Assembly: GCF_002946835.1 (NCBI RefSeq)
Contig: NZ_CP026653.1
Coordinates: 1 to 64,000 of the forward strand
Length of the DNA stretch: 64,000 nt
DNA from: Streptomyces dengpaensis
GTDB taxonomy: Bacteria; Actinomycetota; Actinomycetes; Streptomycetales; Streptomycetaceae
Direction of reading: 5' to 3'
Part shown: positions 16,763 to 25,040 of the stretch, piece by piece
How the letters are laid out: the number at the start of each line of letters is the position of its first letter
Numbering within the stretch: the first letter of the stretch is position 1
The notes under the pieces: model-generated
Told to the model about the DNA's origin: nothing
Database searches by the model: none
Seen by the model: the letters and a program-made list of their open reading frames with translations, nothing else
Made by a program: the position numbers and the translations under genes

Positions 16763-17107
16763 TCATCTGGCCGGCGTGTGGCGCTTGCGTTGCAGGGCGG
16801 CGTGGCGGTAGCCGACGCAGGTGGCAAACGCTCCGCTGTCGATGTCCTGTTCAACCGCCTGCTGCAGCAGCTGCACGGCCTGGGGCCCGCTGGTCACGTA
16901 GCCGAGGTGACGCAGTCCGTGGGGGTCCAGGCAGAGGCTCACCTCCGTGAGCCCGCCGCGGTAGAACAGCGGGTCGAGGTCGAGCCTGCCGGCCAGGACC
17001 GGCGAGCCGAACTCCTCCAGGCCGACGTCGCAGAACACCTCTCGTACGTCCTGCATGTCGTTGTGCGTGGCGTTGTTCGGGAATGCCTGGATGGTGTAGG
17101 CCGTCAT
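16763..17107 (-). CDS. Hypothetical protein between two hairpin elements
   Basis: This 114-aa protein (MTAYTIQAFPNNATHNDMQD) starts at ATG 17107 behind a good AGGGAGG site. It lies between the hairpin array downstream and the large cruciform element upstream (17137-17386). It contains acidic and hydrophobic stretches (VREVFCDVGLEEFG, LLQQAVEQDI) and no motif I know. If the cruciform is transcribed it would form this gene's 5' leader. Confidence 0.7.
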   Translation of the reverse strand: MTAYTIQAFPNNATHNDMQDVREVFCDVGLEEFGSPVLAGRLDLDPLFYRGGLTEVSLCLDPHGLRHLGYVTSGPQAVQLLQQAVEQDIDSGAFATCVGYRHAALQRKRHTPAR

Positions 17108-17136
17108 GGCTGCCTCCCTGGGGGTTCCCGCGGATG

Positions 17137-17386
17137 CGGGGTGTGGGGGAAGCGGGACACAGCGGGTGCGGGTGCTGAAGTCCCCGGTGCGCGAGCGAAA
17201 GCGAGCAGGGGACTTCACTCCTGGCCGGTGCGCGAGCGTCAGCGAGCAGGCCAGGAGCGGTCCGCGCTTGCGCGGACTGGATTGCGGTGAACGCGTCCGA
17301 AGGACGCCCGCAATCCACCCGCAGGGCCGCCCGCGGCCCGAAGGGCGGCACCCGCACCCGCTGTGTCAGGCTGCCCCCACACCCCG
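17137..17386. repeat. Large cruciform: 39-nt outer stem enclosing five hairpins
   Basis: Outer arms 17137-17175 and 17348-17386 match at 36 of 39 positions. Inside lie stems at 17176-17185/17208-17217, 17218-17226/17249-17257, 17260-17277, 17279-17316 (with an inner GAA-closed stem) and 17324-17339. The first two inner hairpins have entirely different stems but almost the same 22-nt loop, differing at two bases; both loops contain GCGAGC twice. It could be a structured RNA leader for the gene at 16763-17107 or a DNA-level structure such as a replication, recombination or transfer site. Confidence 0.8.
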
Positions 17387-17460
17387 AAAAACTGCTGGCG
17401 AGCAGCCCTCGGACGATACCTACTCGAACCAGCGTCGTTGACCGGTGTGACCCCCGAGCC

Positions 17461-17497
17461 GGGCCCCAGGGATGTCATCGCTGATTCCCTGGGGCCC
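17461..17497 (-). terminator. Terminator hairpin after the FtsK-like operon
   Basis: Arms GGGCCCCAGGGA (17461-17472) and TCCCTGGGGCCC (17486-17497) form a perfect 12-bp stem. It starts about 20 nt beyond the stop of the leftward gene at 17517, the place expected for its terminator. Confidence 0.75.
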
Positions 17498-17516
17498 GTG
17501 GTCTGTCCGGGCCGGG

Positions 17517-18347
17517 TCAGATCTCCCCGGCCGCCGTGGCGGTGACCCACGCGGCGGCTTCGGCGTCAGTCAAGAACAGCACCTGCGTCTGGTCGGCCGT
17601 GAAGCCCTGCACGGCATGGAAGCGCCCGCGGTGCGTGCTGGCCTTCGGGGCGGGGCCGATGTGCGGGGCGAGGCGGGTGAAGGTGCTGGTGGGAACTCGC
17701 CCCAGGAGCACGGTGGAGAACTGCTCGTGCCCTCCCGGGCCAAGGGTGCCGGCGGTGGGGTAGCCGTCGAAGAGGACGTGGATGCGTGCCTGGCGGCCCG
17801 CGAAGAGGAGCTCGTGGAGGGCGTCGACGGCCGGGGACGTCTTCGGGTCGTCCTCCTGGCGGACCGTGTCCCAGTGGCGGGTGAGCTTGCGCAGGGTGTG
17901 GTCGGCTCCCTCGAACACCACCGCCAGGCGCGGCAGGTCGTCGGCGTCACCGTGCTGGTCGGCGTGGTCGATACGGCGCTTGAGTTCGGCCGCGAGTGCG
18001 ACCAGGGCGTCGTGGATGTCGGCGAGGTCGGCGCGGTACGTCACCGCCGGCAGTCCCTTCGCCCACCGGTGGGAGACCCGCTTGCGGTCGAGGACCAGGG
18101 CGTGGGCGCCGTGGCGCAGGAGCTGGGCGGTGAGGGTGCGCAGGAGGGTCGTGGTGCCGCCGCCACCGGCGGTGCAGGCCAGGACGTGCGGCGATTCGGT
18201 GTCCAGGTCGACGGACACCGGCTGCCCGTCGGTGCCGAGACCGATGAGGACCTCGGAGGCGGGCAGCGTCTGAAGCCGCTCGCGGATGCCGGGGTCGGTC
18301 AGGCGCAGCAGGTCGGGGAGTGTGGTCTTCGCGGTCGTCTTGAACAT
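17517..18347 (-). CDS. Truncated FtsK/SpoIIIE-like paralogue with degenerate Walker A
   Basis: This 276-aa protein aligns by eye with the ATPase part of the next gene: SPHVLACTAGGGG against SPHILVNASTGGGKS, RVSHRWAKGLPAVTY against RISHPWANGIPGVTY, and QVLFLTDAEA against QVLFFTDAEA. The catalytic P-loop Lys is replaced by Thr (GGGGTT, residues 61-66), so ATP hydrolysis is doubtful. An acidic residue remains at the Walker B position (VVFEGAD). It lacks the N-terminal domain and the C-terminal HTH-like part of its neighbour. It may be a regulatory subunit of mixed rings or a decaying duplicate. Confidence 0.75.
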   Translation of the reverse strand: MFKTTAKTTLPDLLRLTDPGIRERLQTLPASEVLIGLGTDGQPVSVDLDTESPHVLACTAGGGGTTTLLRTLTAQLLRHGAHALVLDRKRVSHRWAKGLPAVTYRADLADIHDALVALAAELKRRIDHADQHGDADDLPRLAVVFEGADHTLRKLTRHWDTVRQEDDPKTSPAVDALHELLFAGRQARIHVLFDGYPTAGTLGPGGHEQFSTVLLGRVPTSTFTRLAPHIGPAPKASTHRGRFHAVQGFTADQTQVLFLTDAEAAAWVTATAAGEI

Positions 18348-18461
18348 GGTGCGTGTTCCTTTTCTGTGCGGTGCCTGGTGAACCGGGTGTTCTCCAGGCG
18401 GGGATCAGTGGTGGCCGGGGCCAGACAGCCGGGCCGCGGACGTCGGCGGCCTGCGGGGCTG

Positions 18462-20360
18462 TCAGTCCAGGTCGGTGGAACCGACGGCAGAGCGGGGCCG
18501 GTTGCGTGCCCAGCGCTTCAGATCGCCGACCCGGTAGAGGAGTTCGGCGCCGCGCTTGCCCGCCGGGGCCGGGAAGCTGCGGTCGTTGGCACGGGCGTAG
18601 CGCAGGGCGGCGACGGTGATCTCCGGCAGGTGCTCTTCGTGGGCCTGCCGCAGTCCCACCGCCTGGTCGTTGACCGGGGCCGGATTCGCCGGCGGGGTTG
18701 CCGTTGCGGTGATGTCGGCCGGGTCGGCGGCGGTAGCCCGCTGCGCGGGCAGGGCGTCCTGTGTCGGCGCCTCCGGGCCGGTGGAGGAAGGCTGCGTCTG
18801 GGTGGCCTGCGGGTCCTCAGCGGGCCCCGGGAGCTGCACAGGGGCAGGCGTCGCCGGGACGGCGGGCGTCTTCTTCCCCCGGGACGGCGGTCGGCTGGTG
18901 GCCCACTCGCGGGCTTCGGCGTCGGTGAAGAACAGCACCTGCGTCTCCCGGGCGGTGCCGCCGATGACGACCTGGGCACGGCCGGGGTGCTTGGTGGACT
19001 TCGGCGCCGGGTGGACCTCGGGGGCGAGCATGCGCCAGGCGTTCACGCTGTAGCGGGCGAGGATGCGGGTGGCAAACTGCTCGCGAACCTCCGGGCCTCC
19101 CAGAGCGCGGGCGGTGGCGGACTGGGCGACCAGGAGCACGTGCATGCGGACCTGGCGGCCCATGTAGAGGATCTCGTTGAGCGCGTCGATGGCCGGGGAG
19201 ACCTTCGGGTCGCCAGACTCACGGATCCGCTCCCAGTAGCGCGCCAGCTGCTTCATCGTGGCGTTGACCTCTTCGAGGAGGATCAGCAGCCGCGGGCCGA
19301 TGGCGTCCGGGTCGGCGCCGATGCCGAGTTCGTCGGCGACGCGCACCCGGCGCCGGCCTTCCATGCCGAGCTCGATCAGGGCGTCGTGGATGTCGGCGAT
19401 GTCGCGGCAGTAGGTAACGCCGGGTATGCCGTTCGCCCACGGGTGGGAAATCCGCTTGGTGTCGAGGATGTACACGAGCGAGCCGTGGCGGAGCATCTGG
19501 CAGGCGATGCAGCACAGGGTCACCGACTTGCCGCCACCCGTGCTCGCGTTGACCAGGATGTGCGGCGATTCGGCGTCCAGGTCCACGCTGACGGTCTTGC
19601 CGCCGGTGCCGATGCCGATGACCGGCGCGGACTCCGGGGCTTTCGCGACCAGGTCGCGTATGGACGCGTCCTTGAAGGCGGCCTTCTTCGGGGGCTTGCG
19701 GGTCTTCTTCACCAGCAGGTGCGGCTTGCGTCCGGCCGGGTTCCAGGAGAACGTCACGCCCTCCAGGGCGAGTTTCTGGGTGATGAGGTCGGCGACCAGG
19801 TCGCGGGAGAACCGCAGGTGCACCGGCAGGTCGACGCGTATCTGCGCGTCGTCGTCGCTGAAGTTCTTCGGCACGTGGAGGTAGCGGCGCGGGTCGGTCT
19901 GCTCCGCGATCCCCAGCGGCTGCGCGAGCGCCAGGTGCAGCGGCGTCACCCACTCGCGCATCAGCTCCCGCCGCTCACGGGTCAGCAGCCCGTATGCCAG
20001 ACCGCCGACGGCCGCGGCGGAGGCCGCGCCGATCCCGCCCGGCTGGAGCGTCTGGAGGGTGGCGTCCCGGTGCTCCCACCAGAACCGGGCGGTCTCCTGG
20101 TTCTCCCACGTCCACCAGCCGCCCGAGCCGGCCGCGCTGAGGAAGGTCATCCGGAGGGCGAGGCGCTGCCACCCGGCCCGGTACGACGAACGGGCCACAC
20201 TGCCTTCGACCTTCGGCAGGACGCGGGTACCGGGGTGCCAGAACGTGGCGTCGGTCCGCTTCACACCGTCCATGTCCCGGCCGCCCAGGAACCGGCCGAT
20301 GCCGAACGCGAGGGCTTCGGTGGTCTCCTCAACCTGCCTGTCGAACTTCGTCTGCGCCAT
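18462..20360 (-). CDS. FtsK/SpoIIIE-type DNA translocase (plasmid transfer type)
   Basis: This 632-aa protein has Walker A NASTGGGKSV (271-280), Walker B LLILLEEVN (about 358-366) and a hydrophobic segment near 105-125. The C-terminus has an MerR/AlpA-like DNA-binding appearance (EITVAALRYARANDR, then YRVGDLKRWARNR). This layout matches FtsK-domain transfer proteins of actinobacterial plasmids and integrative elements. ATG 20360 has GAAGGG upstream; the longer in-frame start is less likely. It precedes the truncated paralogue by 114 nt and is probably co-transcribed with it. A role in conjugative dsDNA transfer is inferred. Confidence 0.8.
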   Translation of the reverse strand: MAQTKFDRQVEETTEALAFGIGRFLGGRDMDGVKRTDATFWHPGTRVLPKVEGSVARSSYRAGWQRLALRMTFLSAAGSGGWWTWENQETARFWWEHRDATLQTLQPGGIGAASAAAVGGLAYGLLTRERRELMREWVTPLHLALAQPLGIAEQTDPRRYLHVPKNFSDDDAQIRVDLPVHLRFSRDLVADLITQKLALEGVTFSWNPAGRKPHLLVKKTRKPPKKAAFKDASIRDLVAKAPESAPVIGIGTGGKTVSVDLDAESPHILVNASTGGGKSVTLCCIACQMLRHGSLVYILDTKRISHPWANGIPGVTYCRDIADIHDALIELGMEGRRRVRVADELGIGADPDAIGPRLLILLEEVNATMKQLARYWERIRESGDPKVSPAIDALNEILYMGRQVRMHVLLVAQSATARALGGPEVREQFATRILARYSVNAWRMLAPEVHPAPKSTKHPGRAQVVIGGTARETQVLFFTDAEAREWATSRPPSRGKKTPAVPATPAPVQLPGPAEDPQATQTQPSSTGPEAPTQDALPAQRATAADPADITATATPPANPAPVNDQAVGLRQAHEEHLPEITVAALRYARANDRSFPAPAGKRGAELLYRVGDLKRWARNRPRSAVGSTDLD

Positions 20361-20611
20361 GCCGTCCAACGCCCTTCGTACCGGGTGTGCGTAAGGCGCG
20401 ACGGTGCCGCCTGAAGCGGACACCCACGCCGGACGGCAACGCTAAAACGGTTCTCCTGTGGATAAAGTCCGCAAACAGGGCGGGAAGATTTAGATATTTT
20501 TCGACGCGAAAGCAGGCAAACCGATTGGGGGATTACGCCGGGCCCCGGATCGCGAGACGCTGCCCGCACGTCCGCGCGGATCCGGCCCCGCCGGCCGCCC
20601 CGTTCTCCAGA

Positions 20612-21445
20612 TCAGCGGCAGCGCAGTTCCTGCGCCCAGTTGCGGAGTGGGCCATCGAGGGCGAGGTTGTCGCCGCGGCTCACCGTCTGCAGGAGCATGG
20701 CGCACACGGTCGCTTCGGCAGCGAGGCCGGCCGGGGTACCCAAGACGGGGAAGGCGGTGCGGACACGGGCGGCGGTGTCCGGCCGGAGCAGCGAGTAGGC
20801 ATAGAGGGTGGCGCCATCGAAGCCCACCGGAGCTCGCCCCCAGGCCTCCCAATCAAGGATCCGCAGAGGCGCGGCGAGGTTCGCCCAGTGCAGGTCCGCG
20901 TGGGCGATGCTGACGCCGGGCGCGGGCGGGGCCGGGATGCCGACGAACTCGGGGACGGCCCGGTCCATGTACTGCTGGCGTACGGCGACGCGGTCCGTGT
21001 CGGCGGCCGACACCTTCTCCAGCGCCTCGGTGAGGTCTGTCCACCAGGAATCCGGCAGCTTGGGGTCGTGCTGGAGGATCGGATCGTCGGACAGGACCGG
21101 CTCATCGACGCGCTCCGACAGCTCCGCCCGGTAGGCGGCGTGGTCGTCGACGACGTCGTGGACGCCCAGGAGGGCGGGCCGGTGCCCGTCGAGGTCACCG
21201 AAGGCGCGCTGTGCGTCGGCGGCGCCGTCCCATAGCTTCCCGGCTGCCTTGTCCGTCCGTGTGGACACGAGCCGCAGCCAGACCGGCTGGCCGGCAGTCG
21301 TACGCGCCGGAGCACCCAGGGTGCGACCGGCCCACCCCCAGAACTCCCCGCCCGGCTCCACCTGTACGGCCAGGGCCATGGCGGCGTGTGCGTGGTGGGC
21401 ACGCATGCGCTGTTCGGTGTCCGGGTCAGGAGGGGGCGAGTACAC
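20612..21445 (-). CDS. APH-family phosphotransferase
   Basis: This 277-aa protein has IAHADLHWANL as the catalytic loop (HxDLxxxN) and ILDWEAWG as the metal-binding Asp motif, both characteristic of the aminoglycoside/choline kinase fold. GTG 21445 follows GGGAG by about six bases. The substrate is unknown. The 250 nt between it and the FtsK gene hold a short A+T-rich stretch (around 20485-20500) that may be the FtsK promoter; no gene is visible there. Confidence 0.75.
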   Translation of the reverse strand: MYSPPPDPDTEQRMRAHHAHAAMALAVQVEPGGEFWGWAGRTLGAPARTTAGQPVWLRLVSTRTDKAAGKLWDGAADAQRAFGDLDGHRPALLGVHDVVDDHAAYRAELSERVDEPVLSDDPILQHDPKLPDSWWTDLTEALEKVSAADTDRVAVRQQYMDRAVPEFVGIPAPPAPGVSIAHADLHWANLAAPLRILDWEAWGRAPVGFDGATLYAYSLLRPDTAARVRTAFPVLGTPAGLAAEATVCAMLLQTVSRGDNLALDGPLRNWAQELRCR

Positions 21446-21562
21446 CAGTGATCTCCCATAACTGGACGGTGCTCAAGGGCGGTTGGGCAACGGCGTCGAC
21501 AGTGGCACAGAGCTACAACGAATGTGAGGGCGTGTCAGTGGCGCGGCTTACCGTGCGTGCCC

Positions 21563-23134
21563 ATGACACGTCGCACCCGTTTCCTGGTCACCGAGCACCC
21601 GGCCATCGCCGCTCAGTGGCATCCGGACCTGAACGCCGACCTGGACCTGTCGCGGATCGGCCCCGGCTCCCACAAGGAGGCGTTCTGGCTGTGTGACGCC
21701 GGGCATGTCTGGCAAGCGCAGGTGCATTCCCGGGTTGCGGGCAGCGGCTGCCCGCAGTGCGCCGGGTACGTACCGCGAGGGCGGACCTCGCTCAGTGAGC
21801 GCGCCCCGCACCTGGTGACTGAGTGGCACCAGCGCAACGACGTCTCGCCGGATGAAGTCGGGCCGGGGTCCCAGCGCAAGGTCTGGTGGCTCTGCCCGGC
21901 CGGACACGAGTACCAGGCGCGGATATGCAACCGCAGCCGCGGCACCGGCTGTCCGGACTGCGCCCGGGCCGGCCGCGATGAACCTGCCGGGCTCCTGGCT
22001 GACATGCCGGAGCTGTTCGCGCAGGTGGACCTCGATGCCGCCCCGGCTGATGTGGCGGAGCTGTTGGTCAACTCGCGCATCCGGCTGGGATGGCGCTGCC
22101 CTGTGGGTCACCGGTGGGAAGCCAAGGTGAGCCACCGCGCCATCACCGGATCCGGGTGCCCGGACTGTGCGGGGAAGCGGCGCGCCCCGGCTCTGCCGGA
22201 CGCGAGGCCGGAGTTGGCAGCGGAGTGGCACCCTGTACGCAACGACACCCTGACCGCCGGTGCTGTCACCGCTGGGTCTCACCGCGTGGCCTGGTGGAGA
22301 TGCACGGTGTGCGCCGGCGATTTCCGGGCCAAGGTGTTCCACCGGGTCCGCGGCCTGGCGAAATGCCCGGCCTGTTCTGGCCGTGTGCGCTATCGGGACC
22401 TCGCTCACGAAGGCCCCGGGATCGCCGCCCTGTGGCACCCACACCTGAACGGTGCGCTGACGCCCGCCGCGGTGACCGCCGGTTCCAACGCTCCGGCCTG
22501 GTGGTTGTGCCCCGCCGGGCACGAGCCATGGTCGGCGCAGGTCGCTCACGTGTTCATGGGCAGGCAAGGCTGTCCGCGCTGCCGAAAGCGGACCAGCGTC
22601 TCCAGACAGGAGACGGAGCTGTTCGCGGAGCTGCAGCACGTTCTGACGAACGGGGAGCAGCAGTACCCGCTCCGTACCCCGCAGGCACGGTTCCGTCTCG
22701 ACATGCTCTTCCCGTCGGAAGGAGACCGGGCCGTCGTGGTGGAGTTCGACGGCTCGTACTGGCACCGCGACGCCGATGAGCGTGACCGATCCAAGGCGGA
22801 AGCCGTAGAACGCCACCGGCCCGCCTGGACGGTCGTACGGGTCCGTGAAGAACCGCTTCAGCTCACCCGACGCAGCGACGTCGCCGTCCCGTTGCTCGCT
22901 GACCCGTTCACGGCCGCCAGCATCGTCATCGAGCACCTCATGTCGGTGGTGTCATGGCCTGACGAGACGCGCCAGCGCGCTCGCGCCTACGTCAAGGGCG
23001 GGCGCCGCATGGAAGCGGAGCTGGCAGAGCGGCTGATCGCAGAACGCCGGCCCTCTGCCTCGCCGACCGCTGAACAGACCGCGCCACATCCCACCTCAGC
23101 CCGGATATCCGGTGTCCAGTCACCCCTGTGGTGA
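21563..23134 (+). CDS. Zinc-ribbon repeat protein with C-terminal PD-(D/E)XK-type nuclease candidate
   Basis: This 523-aa protein has five to six tandem units of about 65 residues, each with an EWHP-like start and a later WxCxxGH...GxxCPxC zinc ribbon, as in PF14311/DUF4379 treble-clef arrays. After the last unit (CPRCRKR) comes RLDMLFPSEGDRAVVVEFDG-YWH, which fits the D...ExD/K core of Vsr/DUF559-like endonucleases. The layout suggests a DNA- or RNA-guided or base-specific nuclease, possibly for defence. ATG 21563 was chosen; an upstream in-frame GTG at 21524 exists. Confidence 0.75.
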   Translation: MTRRTRFLVTEHPAIAAQWHPDLNADLDLSRIGPGSHKEAFWLCDAGHVWQAQVHSRVAGSGCPQCAGYVPRGRTSLSERAPHLVTEWHQRNDVSPDEVGPGSQRKVWWLCPAGHEYQARICNRSRGTGCPDCARAGRDEPAGLLADMPELFAQVDLDAAPADVAELLVNSRIRLGWRCPVGHRWEAKVSHRAITGSGCPDCAGKRRAPALPDARPELAAEWHPVRNDTLTAGAVTAGSHRVAWWRCTVCAGDFRAKVFHRVRGLAKCPACSGRVRYRDLAHEGPGIAALWHPHLNGALTPAAVTAGSNAPAWWLCPAGHEPWSAQVAHVFMGRQGCPRCRKRTSVSRQETELFAELQHVLTNGEQQYPLRTPQARFRLDMLFPSEGDRAVVVEFDGSYWHRDADERDRSKAEAVERHRPAWTVVRVREEPLQLTRRSDVAVPLLADPFTAASIVIEHLMSVVSWPDETRQRARAYVKGGRRMEAELAERLIAERRPSASPTAEQTAPHPTSARISGVQSPLW

Positions 23135-23210
23135 CCGCCCCGGGGTGCGCGCCGTCGTCGTCAGTACGGTGGCATCGCGCAGTCGAGCGGGCTCGCGAGC
23201 GGCTGTCCGA

Positions 23211-23480
23211 TCAGCCTTCCTCCAGCAAGGCGTCGATGTTGCGGCCGTGCCGCAGGACATCGAGCCGCGCGGCGGCCAGGTCACGCCGGGTTGCCTCAAC
23301 GAACGTCTCGCCCATCTGAATCTGCCAGCGCAGATCGTCCATGCGCTCCCCCAGCGCCGCGATGACATCGGGCAGCCGGCCCGCGACCACGTCCTCGCTC
23401 CGGAGCCGCTCAAGGGTCTCGAAGTCCCCGGCCATTCCAGCGGCCACAAGCTGCTGCAGGCGGCTCTCGTCGATCGTCAT
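23211..23480 (-). CDS. Small coiled-coil hypothetical protein
   Basis: This 89-aa, almost wholly helical protein (DESRLQQLVAAGMAGDFETL; EATRRDLAAARLDVLRHG) is likely a coiled coil. It lies 6 nt after the 120-aa gene and reads in the same direction. It has no recognisable family. It is convergent with the zinc-ribbon nuclease gene across a 76-nt gap that shows no clear terminator. Confidence 0.6.
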   Translation of the reverse strand: MTIDESRLQQLVAAGMAGDFETLERLRSEDVVAGRLPDVIAALGERMDDLRWQIQMGETFVEATRRDLAAARLDVLRHGRNIDALLEEG

Positions 23481-23486
23481 ACCGGC

Positions 23487-23849
23487 TCAACGACTCATCG
23501 CGGTCGCGGTATTGATCTCGTCACAGTCGTCGTCGCAGGTCTCGGCTGTGAGGTGGCCGCAGTCCTTGAAGCGGAGGGGGGTGTGCTCGCCCGGACTGTG
23601 TTCCGCCGGGGTCTCAGCGGCCGGCGGTGCGAGAGAGAGCCGGATGGTCCCGTCGGCGTGTGAGTCGAAGACCACGTCCAGGAGGTCGCCGCCGGGGGCG
23701 CGGGTCGACGTCGTCAGCAGGTGTTCCGCCTCCAGGACCAGGGCCCCGCCCATGGATTTGATCACGGCCACGAGCAGCTCGTGTGAACGCCTGTCCCGAG
23801 GAATTCGGTGTCCCTGCTCTGGCCCGCTGGCCTTCAGTTCCGCAGTCAT
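23487..23849 (-). CDS. Hypothetical protein with acidic Cys-containing tail
   Basis: This 120-aa protein has a helical start (RRSHELLVAVIKSMGGALVLE) and a C-terminal CGHLTAETCDDDCDE segment that could bind metal. It belongs to the leftward series 25715-23211. No family is recognised. Confidence 0.6.
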   Translation of the reverse strand: MTAELKASGPEQGHRIPRDRRSHELLVAVIKSMGGALVLEAEHLLTTSTRAPGGDLLDVVFDSHADGTIRLSLAPPAAETPAEHSPGEHTPLRFKDCGHLTAETCDDDCDEINTATAMSR

Positions 23850-23929
23850 GTCTGCTCAACGACGCTCCGGCTCTGAAGGTGCCGCGCAGGGGTCGAGAGC
23901 GGACGGCGGCCCGCCTGGTGCGGTCAGCG

Positions 23930-24502
23930 CTATCGGGTGCTGAAGCCGCGCACGTCGATGTCGGAGGGAGCGAGGCTGCTGTGGTGGCCGATGGCCTCCG
24001 TGATGCCGTCGGGAGACAGCCGCGGGTCGCAGGTGATGTGCCCTGCGGTGCACCGCAGGATGGCGAGGCCGGCCGCGGGGTCGGCGGTCAGCCGGTGGCC
24101 GGTGCGGGCTTGGCAGCGGCGACAGACCAGGGGCAGGCGGCTGAGTCCGCCGTCGAACACCAGCCAGACGGTTCCGGCGACCTCGAGGTGCTGGCGGCCC
24201 CAGGATGTCGTGCCGTCCTGGTCCTCACGGACGGCGTTAACGGCGAGGACCAGGGCGTCGGTGTCCTCAGCCGGTACGGGCAGGCTGCGGGCGTGCGGGG
24301 AACGGTGGGTGCCGTCCTCAGCGATGGTGCCGGTGCGGACCTGTACGGCGCCCGCGTCCTGGTGCACGGCAACCGCGAGCCACCAGGCCTGCGGGGCATG
24401 AACGATGCGGGCCTCAGCGCCGTCCGGCACGGTGCGGACGGAGCCGGACCATCCCAGGGCCGTGACGATCCGCCCGGCCGCCTCCTGCGCCGGCGTCACC
24501 AC
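23930..24502 (-). CDS. Hypothetical protein with a CxxC/CxAGH zinc-ribbon-like part
   Basis: This 190-aa protein contains LPLVCRRCQARTGH followed about 20 residues later by AILRCTAGHITCDP, a plausible four-ligand zinc site. Two adjacent GTG codons (24502 and 24499) are equally good starts and overlap the end of the upstream gene. The N-terminal half looks like an alpha/beta domain (GSVRTVPDGAEARIVHAPQ). The function is unknown. Confidence 0.65.
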   Translation of the reverse strand: MVTPAQEAAGRIVTALGWSGSVRTVPDGAEARIVHAPQAWWLAVAVHQDAGAVQVRTGTIAEDGTHRSPHARSLPVPAEDTDALVLAVNAVREDQDGTTSWGRQHLEVAGTVWLVFDGGLSRLPLVCRRCQARTGHRLTADPAAGLAILRCTAGHITCDPRLSPDGITEAIGHHSSLAPSDIDVRGFSTR

Positions 24503-24996
24503 GGCTCGACCTGAACGCGCGCGAGGTCCTTCAGCAGCTGCTGGTGGCGCGCGTCCGCCATCGAGTGCGCGCGGTCGCGGATCGTCGGGTGCGGCTGCCC
24601 GTGGCCGTCGGCGTCCTGGACGTGGTGGTGGAGCACGCGCTGCGCGGCTTCCTGCACGGCGGTGAACTCGCCGGTGCCGTACGCGGCGAGCAGCTGCTCG
24701 CGCTCACTGCTGCCGAGCGCGTCGGCGGGAGAGTCCTGCAGGGCGGAGAGGACGTGGCCCTGAAGCGTGTTGAGGACGCTGTCCTGACCGGCGGGGGCGG
24801 CCAGGAGCAGGGAGGCGACCTGCGGGCCGCTCAGACCGGCACCGGCCGCCAGCGCGTGGACGGCGGCCGCCAGGAGCACCGTCGTCTCCCGTCCGTCCGG
24901 GGGTGGCTCCTGGCTGTGCGCCAGGTGCCACGTCACCAGTTCCTCAGCAGCCGACAGGCTGTACTCCCACGTCGTACGCGGCGGCAGGGCAGTCAT
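24496..24996 (-). CDS. Hypothetical helical protein
   Basis: This 166-aa protein starts at ATG 24996 (MTALPPRTTWEYSLSAAEEL). The in-frame extension to 25629 is a shadow of the next gene and was discarded. It is predominantly helical, His- and Gln-rich near the end (VLHHHVQDADGHGQPHP). It overlaps the next gene's start by a few bases, so the two are probably coupled. I see no motif. Confidence 0.65.
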   Translation of the reverse strand: MTALPPRTTWEYSLSAAEELVTWHLAHSQEPPPDGRETTVLLAAAVHALAAGAGLSGPQVASLLLAAPAGQDSVLNTLQGHVLSALQDSPADALGSSEREQLLAAYGTGEFTAVQEAAQRVLHHHVQDADGHGQPHPTIRDRAHSMADARHQQLLKDLARVQVEPW

Positions 24997-25040
24997 GTCG
25001 GCGAGTATCCCAGGCGGCGCGGGCGCGGCAGGCCGCTTGT

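Noticed and set aside
17472..20414. A 980-aa rightward open frame over the FtsK-like genes
   Set aside because: It is the antisense shadow of two genes with clear ATPase motifs and has the Gly/Arg/Val-rich composition of a false frame.
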